A stretch of 64,000 bases of DNA from positions 868,001 through 932,000 of the forward strand of contig NTMA01000001.1 of assembly GCA_002917075.1 (NCBI GenBank), read 5' to 3'. The position numbers and the translations under genes are program-made. Below the pieces are notes generated by a model. The model did no database searches. It saw only the letters and a list, made by a program, of their open reading frames with translations, and was not told where the DNA came from. Within the stretch, counting starts at the first letter, position 1, and every line of letters starts with the position of its first letter. Positions 51,462-61,424 of the stretch are shown here, one piece after another. Source of the stretch: Hawksworthiomyces lignivorus. Lineage: Eukaryota; Ascomycota; Sordariomycetes; Ophiostomatales; Ophiostomataceae.

Positions 51462-53492
51462 TGCAATACAGGAGGGGAAAAAATGGACGATATTTTTGGG
51501 ACCTTGAGAAAAGAGATTCGACCGTTAGGGGATGGGAGGTAAAGACGATAAATAGACAGAGGCACGACCAATTAATTGGAGAGGCAAACACCCAACACAC
51601 TCTTCGCCTTTTATATTCAGGTGCATAATGTAGTCGGTTACATATTTACGAAATCGGTAAATGATCAACGAGGTTATGGAATTCAAAATGAATTCTTCCT
51701 TATTTTCTCGCTCTTCAGTCATGTTAATGCCCTTGTAAGTTCTGGTAGGCTACTGTGGAGAGCGTTTACTACAGAAAGAGTTTTTGGTCTTCTTTCCCTA
51801 TCATTTGGCTCCTTCTTTCTACCCCTCGTGCGTTCGTTAATAACCACTCTTCTTGATTGCCGTTATGTCAAGTACATACAACATACTTGAATAAGCTAGA
51901 AAGTGGAACTAGACGTTCTCTACTCTCTACTATGGGTCTCGAACACTATCTAGGCGCGGTCCGTGTATCAGTGCCCTCTACCATAGAATTTCCATTTAAG
52001 GTATGTAAGACGTGATGGAACTCATCAAAAACGGCTTTGAACATTGAGGATAGGGCCTGCGTATCATTATCCGGCAAATGGGACAGCTAGGAATGCACTA
52101 AGATATATGTTTTAGGTAGTAATGATTTTGCGCTAGAATCTGGGGAAGATGAGACGACTATTATGAAGCTAACTTATTTGGGAGTTCGTCTTGAAGTGGA
52201 GAGAGGGGAGACAAGCAAGCGTTACCATCCTTCATAGACATTCTCATCACCCACGAGGCGAGAAGAAACAGTGCCCGAAGAGAAAATGAGTGGAAGCGAT
52301 ATTGTCGCCAGAAACACCTTCAAGTCAGAGCTTCAATAACAAGGCATCCGGAGGATAGAGCCTTTATGTAATTTTTGTAGCCAGTTTGTGACGTAAGATA
52401 TGTAAAGCAGCATACTATCGTAAACCAAAAATGCCATACGGTATAGCTGAGAATATATATACAAAATACTCCGATGATACTCCGGTAGATGGTGAACTAT
52501 AGTGGTGTCAATTTCGTTCCCCGGATCCATCCATTACACCAACTATGAAGAGATCAGCTAACGTGTTGTGGAGAGAATGCGATCGTAGATGACGTATTAC
52601 CCAAGGTTCCGCGTATGCAGACGTATTTCCGAAGGCACACAGAGCTCTTTGCGAGTACATGATGATGTGGTGATTCAAACATTGAAGTGGGTTCTTTTTA
52701 CACATTTGGATTGTTTCTCACGCTAAGTTGTGGGGGCTTTGGGATATGGACACACAACTCCCGCTCCCGGAGATGGAATACCCGCAGCACTTAAAGGTGT
52801 TTAAGCGAGATCCTCTCAGGTGATCAATTGCTTTTTACGTCGCATTCATAATGGCCAACGCCTTGGCCCTGATTTCGTCGAAAATATCTCTAGTAGTGAT
52901 TAAATAAAGTTTTTGTTTCGACTCTTCCTAAGATAATGGAAGCTAGAGAAAGAAAACTACTAGATATTGGAAAATGATGCATTTCTCTTGAAAACTCAAT
53001 CCAGCTGAATACGAGAAGATGAGACGAAGAGAAGATAAGATGACTAAAGACAAAAGAAATTTGCTAAATGTCAAAAGAGACACGATAGGCCTAGTTATAC
53101 TGGCATAAAGCGCGAAGAAGAAAGGAGGAGTAAATGATATTTAAACTTCAGAGAGAGAAAACATGGACAAGTAAGAGATTTCAAGCGGAACATATTCTTT
53201 TTCATTTGTCGAATTTTGTTTTTGAAATTTTTTACTGAAGGTTACATACATGCCTCTGTTTAATTTATATATTGTACTCTATCTAATTGATGAGGTCAAG
53301 TAAGGGCCACTTGGATAGTGCTTCGAGACTAGAACTTAGCGTGGATAAACATGAATTATGCTCCTGCTAATAAATCCACGGAATAGACCATGAAAATCCA
53401 TAGTCTACAAAACAAATAATCAAATCGATGCGGATAACCTGTGTGGACAACCAGTCGAGTCTCTGCCCTTAGTATGCCTCAAGTGGGCTATG
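51462..53492. other. Intergenic region, no supported gene
   Basis: 2031 bp, AT-rich, between two TRI12-like genes on the same strand. No domain, repeat or RNA signal was found. Confidence 0.5.
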
Positions 53493-55317
53493 CTATGCTA
53501 CGGTGCTGCCAGCGTCAGCATCGTTAGCCTTGCCTTCTTCCAGCTGCGGCTTCTGGTTACCGTGCAGAGTTGCCGCGACCTGGCTGGTCATGACGGACTC
53601 CACTCTTGGCAGGAAGAATGACGTGATAATAGCGATGCCAGTAAAGGCTATGGTGACAAGAAAGACGGTTCGGAATGCATCGACGTTGGCCTGCTTGTAT
53701 GCCGCCATCCCCGCAGCACTGATATCCGCTGTAAGGCCCGGGATGCCTGTCAGATCTCCTGAGGTCAAGCCTGCCAAGAACTGCGCGACACTAGAGCTGG
53801 GCAAACCCGCATTGAGGAGAGCTGGTGGAACTTCCTCCGCGATGGTCTTGGCCAATCTATTATTGAGAACGACTGTGTAGACTGTGGATGCGATGCTGAC
53901 AATGAGAAACCGGACAGAGCCTGCCAGCCCACCCGCACTGCCGAGCTCCTGCTGGTTCTCTGTAGATAACGTGATCATAGTGATGGCGAGACTCTCGGCC
54001 CACCCGACAAAAAAGACACCAAAGGTCATGATAGCCGAAGAGCGGCTCCTGGAGTTGACATCGCTGGTCGCCATGCCTGCATGAAAAAAGTTAGCTTCTG
54101 GCGGGATCAAGCAATGGAGGGGGAGATAACACACAAGCAAAGAAGATGCCACTTAGAATGAGAGTGACCGTGCACTGTAGCTTGAAGAATCTAATATACT
54201 TGGCCGCAAATCCTCCGATAACCTGTCCCGCGATGATACCCAGCCCGATGAGGCTGGAGAGCCACCCATTAATCATTGGATCCGATCCTGCATAGAGAAC
54301 ACCGACCATCTGAGGCCAGATAAGTGCAAGAGCGTAGTACATGCTTGCGCCGAGCCCGGAGACAACAACCGCTGCCGACCAGGACGTGTTCCGGAAATAG
54401 CGCACAGGGATGAGCGGTTCTTTTAGATTCATAAACGTCTCCCAGAATCCCAGGACAATAAGGCCAACGGCGCCAGCGACCAGCGTGCCAATTACATAGC
54501 CTGACTTCCAGGGATAGACGGTGCCACCCCACGAAAGCCCAAGGACGAAGATAAGGAGGCCACCTAGGTAGAGAACGGTGCCAATGTAGTCAAAGTTCTT
54601 AACGAAAGCCATCTTGCTCGCATTTCGATGTTTCATTTCAAAGGTGGGCGGGTGATAAAAGAAGAACCAGCACAGCAGCCCACAGCCATTAACGGCAATG
54701 AGGAGGTAGTACACTCCCCGCCAGCCGACACTGTAGCGGGAGATGAAGGTCTGGCCGAGGACCGGCGCGACGCCAGAGCCAGGTATGCAGAGCAGATACA
54801 AGAAGCCATTACCAAAGAACCGGTATTCCATCGGGACAATCTCGCCCATGACGTAGTAATACGAGAGCTGAGTCGAGGCACCAATACCAATAATGGTGCT
54901 CCCGGCAATGAGCGCCCCGACATTTTGGGCCGTCGCGGCCACGATGCTGCCTATCAAGCCCAATGCGGTGCCGCCGACGAACACCCAGCGCCGGCCAAAA
55001 ATGTCGGAGACGCGGCCGATGATCGTCAAGAACACGGCCGAAGTCAGCGTGTAGGTGAGCGACACCCACACAATGTTAGGGTCGGGGCCCAAGTCGTTGT
55101 TGATGAGCGTCAGGATTGGCGCAGCGTAGCCAAAGCCGGCTACACCGGCCCATAGTCCGAAACCCATCGCTGCCATAGAGCCGACGAAAAAGCTGCTCCG
55201 GAAATAGCCCCGGGGCAACTGGTGCGCGTCGGTTTCGAAGCCCTCGACGACGAGGTCATGGTGGTGGGCGTGCGGCTCCGTCTTCTCAGACAGATCCGCA
55301 GCGTACTCGTTCGCCAT
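53493..55317 (-). CDS. MFS transporter, TRI12/DHA2-like
   Basis: Exons 55317-54135 and 54076-53493, 588 residues. Same family marks as its neighbour: LPRGYFRSSFFVGSM, GRVSDIFGRRWVFVGG, GEIVPMEYRFFGNGFLYLLCIPGSG, PPTFEMKHRN, and NRLAKTIAEEVPPALLNAGLP in the last extracellular loop. A longer reading from ATG 55419 exists, but MANEYAADLSEK at 55317 matches the acidic, His-rich N-termini of the family better. It has one intron where the sister gene has three, so the two are not a recent tandem copy. Confidence 0.9.
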
Positions 55318-56505
55318 GCTGTGGTGTTTGTTCTGATCACAGCGGCGAGTCTTTTGGGGCTGGGGCGATCTTGCAAACGCAATCTCTGATTCGTAGACAC
55401 AAGCGGTCGCCGGTATCAAAGCGCTGGTTTGAAGTATACGGTAACGGTGACCAGATGTACGTCTTCATGACAAGCGTTGGCAAAATGCCTATGCACAGGC
55501 TTTTGTAGCTCTGGGAACGATAGTTCTCCAACAGTAAACATACTCAACATACTGCGGATGTGGTGCTTCTTTCCGGAAGACATTTTCCCGCACAAGGAGT
55601 ATGTAGAATAGAGTCAACAAAGCAAATCATTACAACATCACCTATTTTATTCCATCCATCTAGTCCTGAACAGAGACGATATTGATACTAGACCCCAGAC
55701 TTTCCAGGGGAAATTGGTAGGGATAACAGTTACCGTGGAGTCATGGGGAAATAGAGAACTTGTTTGAAGCATGCCCATGCTTAGTTCAGCCCGGTTTAGG
55801 ACTAAAGGCATGTGTACTGATTCATTGCGCGGAGAAATTTGGGGCTGTCTCTGGGATGTGACGGGAGAGCTTTACCCTAAACAAAATAGAAGATAGCAAA
55901 AGTATAACAGTGCGGCAAAGGACGCTTTCATGGCAGCGCTAATCACACAAAGTCAGCCGATTGGGAAATAACAATACTAGCCAAATTTCATCGTTGAGCA
56001 TTTTCTGTTTGTAAACTCATGGGTGTCTCTTGTATTCTTCTACATATATGGGAGTCTGTGTTGCATACTCTCATTGGACGCCAATGCAAGTTATTGCAAA
56101 GGAAAAGCGAATAAATGTGCGACTCACCGCTCCGCCGTAACATAAAACCCTTACTGGTTTATTTTTGCACTTCTCACCGGTGTCAGCACTTTGTTGGCTC
56201 AGCAGCCACCTCGCAGGATACCTTGACCCCACCCGACCCAAAGTACTTGATACTCCCAAGTTGCCATGTGACTTAAAGTTTAGAATGTTGCTCTATTAAC
56301 AGCCATTGTGCTGCCGAGATTTCTTTTGCAGGTCTTCGGCTCGTACATGACTTTAGCCCTTTCATCACAGTTGAAGATGTACACATCTTTTGGTCCCCAG
56401 TAGCATTGTACCTTTATGAGAATGCTTGGCACTAGGTGCGGCTGTGTAGTGTCAGCTTTGTGGCTATCTAAGGAACTTGTGACTGCCAGAGCGGAGGGGA
56501 TTGAT
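55318..56505. other. Intergenic region, nothing recognised
   Basis: 1188 bp AT-rich spacer. Confidence 0.5.
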
Positions 56506-57087
56506 TCACCGCCGACTTTCAGCTGCCATGAGCAGAGGAAGTGTTGGTAAATCACTGCACATAGCTCCCTCATCCATATCCATTAGGTTTAACTTGCTGC
56601 TCTCTTTAGTACAATTAACAATGATAACTCCTGTGTGATCGAAAGGACCGTCCAAGTCGATCAGGTCATAGTCAACCAGTATGGCATGTTCAGCTGTGCG
56701 GTTCTCCATCTCCTGGTTCCCTTTAGCTGATTTTCCTGGTTGGCATTCCCAGAGGTTACCTTTCTCGGTGCTAATTGGAAACGTGGCTGTTGCTTGACTC
56801 GCTAGTGCATTTTCTTTTTCAGAGAAAATATGCTGCAGCTGCAGCCTAAGAGAGCACGTTGTCTTTGCGTGTCCGTTGCCGTCTGGGTCGCCACATAGAG
56901 GACAGACGTTCCGACGCAGCCGGCTATCAAGTTGCGCTTTGGATACTTTGCGCATTAGTCGTCCTGCCGCGCATGACCGTCGAGTGTGGCCCTCCTCATT
57001 GCAATATGTACACTTCCCGGCCTGTTTTCTGAGGCGAATTTCAAGGGAGGTCAGCTTCACACTCCTATAGTGCGATTCTTTGTCCAT
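56506..57087 (-). CDS. Zinc-knuckle (CCHC) protein, hypothetical
   Basis: 193-residue ORF. A CCHC knuckle C-x2-C-x4-H-x4-C (CTYCNEEGHTRRSC) lies near residue 26, and a second, longer C-x2-C-x8-H-x4-C (CPLCGDPDGNGHAKTTC) near residue 62. The N-terminus is basic and the C-terminus acidic. CCHC knuckles bind single-stranded nucleic acid and occur in retroelement gag proteins and in cellular RNA-binding proteins. No reverse transcriptase, integrase or LTR is visible beside it, so it could be a gag fragment, a domesticated gene or a cellular gene whose other exons I did not find. Confidence 0.45.
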   Translation of the reverse strand: MDKESHYRSVKLTSLEIRLRKQAGKCTYCNEEGHTRRSCAAGRLMRKVSKAQLDSRLRRNVCPLCGDPDGNGHAKTTCSLRLQLQHIFSEKENALASQATATFPISTEKGNLWECQPGKSAKGNQEMENRTAEHAILVDYDLIDLDGPFDHTGVIIVNCTKESSKLNLMDMDEGAMCSDLPTLPLLMAAESRR

Positions 57088-59613
57088 GTTGGCAAGTCTT
57101 GAATAGTGAGTAAACAGTAGGAGACATGTGATGCCACTGCATCCTCTGCCTTTTCAAAATCAATCCTATCGTATGTGTTGGTTCCTGTTACCAACGATGA
57201 TCGACGAATATCTCGGGTCCCTGATTTGAGTTGACAAGGAGCAAAACTGCAAACGAAACGAACACATATGCTGAAGCGACTAAATAGTAATTATGGAGCA
57301 AAAATCCTGCGAAATGACAAACGGTAAAATAATGCTACGAGCTACAGAAGCATGAATAATTACCTATTTGCTTCATTTCTACATCCTACCATGAGTCACT
57401 TGGTTGCAACGCGAGCAAATCATTGACAAGCAAATGCAGCTGTTGTTAATAATAGCACATATCACGCTATTGGTTGGGCTGTTGTTATGGATTTTGCAAG
57501 ATGTCATCACCTCTGACACGGTAGTACAGTTGGTTCACAAGCCTCGCCTTTGGCCCGTGTTTGCAACTCTCATTGTCTCGTCTGCCACAACTCCTGCTAT
57601 TATTCTTGCATTTACATAAATATGCAAAGAACGGAATCTGCTCCACGCAAGCCAATGAAGGACTTGCGGCTTTGCATACATCGGAACTAATCTTTTGTAA
57701 TGCGCTGTGTTGCATAACTCCACGACACGTCATATTCGTCTGCATCGATGTTCCCTTCTCTCCGCGGTAGTTTTCCTCCCGTAGAATGGTAGCGGCCTCA
57801 TTAGGCAGCTTCTGAATGGCGCACGAAATGACAATCCACACATGCTGAAAGCATATCACGTAGAAAAGGGAATCCCATCAGTAGCTGCGGGTTCCCGCTT
57901 TTGAATACATCCGTGTCTGTATCTTCAGTGTTGGGCAAGCTTACCGCCGTCCAAGCTAAACCGCACATTTAATATGTACCAATCAGGAGCGATACCGATT
58001 TGAGCATGCCGCAGCATGAGGCAAGGGGCCGAACACCCGCCGGCCCTTAATTAGCTTCAGCCATCGGGATACCGCCTCTGTTTAGATGGACAACCCATTT
58101 TTAGTTATGCATTGCACGGCTACATCCAGTTTATAACCTCCATGCATTGACGTACACGTGTTTTTTGCATCTTGGTACTTGGATGGTGGCTTTTAGACTC
58201 AATGGAGTCATGTGCTACCTTTCACCGTCCAATATTCTCCTTCAAAGAGCAGCCGCTGGTATTTCTTTTGTCCCTATTTTTCAACAGCTCCTTTGTCTGT
58301 TATTCTGTATATTACACTACAAGCACGAACTTGTGGAGCCGTGTTCTAACTTGTCAATGATATCGCCTTGGCTTTAGCTGCATCATAACTGCATGTTCCA
58401 TAACAAGGTTGGCTGATGCCGGTGGAACCGATATCGCTCGTTGTTACCATACCAATGAAGGTATCCAAAATGCAGAGTTTTTGTTTTCTTCTTTTGCTCC
58501 ACCTCTTTCTTCCGCAGCGTTCTCTTCCCGGCTCTTTCTCTTGCTTTGTCCCACGTATTCTTTTCGTTCTCGATGGCCATGTCAACCCTACCTTTCCTTT
58601 ATCGGCTTCCCATTATCCAATCATAATAAGCGGTGTCTTGCTTTTTTATTTGCACACTGTTTCACGGCATTGTAATCATGGCATATTTATATATTAAACT
58701 AGGCAAACCATGTTCTATTTTCACCTCCCGATACTACTATCACGCTGCGTTATCGTAATCTATGTGCTTGTGTTTGGAGGCTCTAGTCCGGTGTTTCAGT
58801 CTCAAGTATTACTTATGCTCATTCCCGTCTCACCAGTAGACTATTAATTTTCCTTCGCAAAAGTACATTAACGTAGCGCTGGTACATAATGTAGTCCTGT
58901 CCAAGTACGGGTTGGCGCTTTCTTGCATAAGCTAGACGCTAATGCCACAATCAATTCGCAAATCGGTGTGACGAAACAGTGGAAAAAGTGGAAATGCACA
59001 TTAGAGAGAGGTATGCCATTGGATTTTTCGAATATGCAAAGATTATCTTTTTTCGTTTTCAGGACCCTACGTAGTTAAGTTTATTCAGAAAACTATTCCT
59101 TTCGTCTCCTAGCTTTTTTCACCTTGATCTCTAATTTCTTGCACAGCTACTAGCTATTAATTACACGATTGGCCCTAACACATATAGCTCCGAAAATTAA
59201 CGAGGCTGTTTTTCTCACCGCCTTGTTCACCTCACAAGAAACATATCTGATAATCAGTTGTGTCTGTTATCGTGGTTTCTGAGGCGAGAGACTTTATATC
59301 GTATTTCTTTTGGCCTAGACGATGTAACCACCAGAAGGGGTGCTCACTTTCCGATACGTATGAATTTAATTGGCCTTTTCTCACGCGTTGTAAACACAGA
59401 ATATTGTGCATTTCCTCCGATTCGTTTCCTCAAGTCTATATGTCCTTTGCTAAGCTATCTTTTACTTTATTTTGTATATATATTCACTACTTGCACGCGG
59501 CTCATTCTACTAATTTTAATGATATGTCATTTTTTTTTCGTTAGTGGCGATCAGGATTCTATGATACGTCTTCTACATTCTTCCCTACATAGAGCCAAAA
59601 ACTGCGACTCACG
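57088..59613. other. Gene-poor region, no supported gene
   Basis: 2526 bp, AT-rich, many short ORFs without features. It may contain decayed sequence beyond recognition. Confidence 0.5.
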
Positions 59614-61175
59614 ATGCTTGTCAGTGAACTATGTCTGTCTGAACCAAAAGTACCATCTACTGCTCCTGGTTCTATGGAAATGACGTCTATGGCTGGAGGT
59701 TTCCAAGCTCTTACGAAAGGCAGAGACATTGATTACCAGCAACATTCGTGTACTTATTCATCAGATGGTCATTCTGAGCATTGCGACTATTCAGCAGTTG
59801 GTATTTCAAAATTTAGGCGCCAAAAGCCCGCCGAGGAAACTTGGCAATTATTGCGTCCGGCAACTTCGGCGTTTCCGCAAATAGACAGAAACGCCGATTG
59901 TCTTTCAAATCCCCGGACAAATCGCCTACAAGGTATGGGCCACACGCAGCCAATAATGGCGTCGGGTATGCAGAAAGACTATTGCGTCAAATCAGACTGG
60001 CAGGAGCAGGAGCCTAGTCTCGATTCGAGCACATCACCTAGCCAGGCCTGCACAGACCAAGGCCTAGAAGGTGACGATATTGTAATCCGAAGGTTTTATC
60101 ACAAGGTGCCTGAAAATTGGCGGTCTGTTAATCAAGTAATACTGCCTCAGAAGCGCTCTATATCGGACAATGAGGACGAGGAAAGCCTACAGGGCGGTGG
60201 TAGCGAAAAGAGAACCAGGTGCACGACGGGGTTGACTCGGTCACCGGTCCACGAATTTGCTTGTCCGTACTACAAGCGGAACCGCCAGCGATACTGCCAT
60301 CAGCGTTCGTGCCGCACGTCCGGCTGGCCGAGTGTTCATAGGGTCAAGTAAGTTACTCTGCCTCTTTATCACATTCTAGTTAAGCCACCTCTTCTGACAT
60401 CTTTGGGCCGGCTTTCAGAGAGCATCTGTACCGACACCACATGCATTATGTATGCGAGCGGTGTTATTCAACATTCAAACGGCAGGCACTGCTCAAGGCG
60501 CACCTCCGACGAGACGAGGGATGCCGGGTCACGTCTGTGGCTGTAGCCGAAGACGCGGGCTTTGACCAAGAGATGGAGAAAAAGCTGCGCTCGCGAAAGA
60601 AGATTGACGGGCAGACAGAGTGCGACAAGTGGACGCACATGTACCGAATGCTCTTCCCCAGCTCGAAAGACAAGCCAGCCCCCTCTCCATGTAAGTCGAC
60701 TTCAAGTACTCCGCCGCTTTCGTGGTTCTGGAATATAAGGACATAGTCTTTAACCCGGTTTGCAGACGTCGATTACAGTCTCCGTGAGGAACCGCCGCCG
60801 CGCTCGTTTCCACAGGAGGAGGAGGAAGCCCAGATAGCATCTTCCCTTCCACAAATTTCTCCGAACGCTGCCGTTAATACATTGACTATGGTTGCATTGG
60901 CATCTGCCGCCGAGCAGCAGATCCTGACAGTAGAAAAAGAGACCCGAGAGTCCCCCCTTACTTCGCCTGTGGCAATAGCACATGTGGAGAGGCAGCATTC
61001 AGCTAGACAGCCTTCCTCGTCAGCCTCTTTCGCCGCAGAAATAGTAGAGGAAGCGCAGCTTCTTGCACCCCATCTGTCTAAGCATTTGATCCTGAAAAGT
61101 TTTCAGAAGCAACTTCAAGCTATTTTGGCCAGTATACCACCCTCTCCCTCTTCTTCTTCACATAATGAAGAATAA
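59614..61175 (+). CDS. C2H2-like zinc-finger protein, fungal lineage-specific family
   Basis: Exons 59614-60347, 60419-60690 and 60766-61175, 471 residues. The central block CPYYKRNRQRYCHQRSCRTSGWPSVHRVKEHLYRHH, completed across intron 1, then YVCERCYSTFKRQALLKAHLRRDEGC, forms a pair of atypical C2H2 fingers that recur in many filamentous-fungal proteins of unknown function. The N-terminal 170 residues are Ser/Gln-rich and the C-terminal part is acidic and Ala/Ser-rich. Probably nuclear and nucleic-acid binding. The ATG at 59614 is the first in frame; later ATGs (59671, 59677) are possible. Convergent with the large Zn2Cys6 gene. Confidence 0.85.
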
Positions 61176-61424
61176 ATCACAAGGAATAATAGGAACATAA
61201 TTTTTTAATAATAACAATAAAGCAATTGCATTTACTCCTAGCTTGAGATTTAGGGACTGTTAGCCCGGATGCATTCATGTCTCGTACTGTAGCCGATGTG
61301 TTTCATTTGCCCCAACCGCAGAACCGCCAAAAAATTATATACATAACATCACTACAATGAACTCATAACACTCTGCAACACCCTGCTGGAATATGTGTGT
61401 GTGTGTTTTTTCACCAGCGGGGGA

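Noticed and set aside
58020..58100. GC-richer patch resembling an RNA gene
   Set aside because: No cloverleaf, B box or consistent hairpin could be built.
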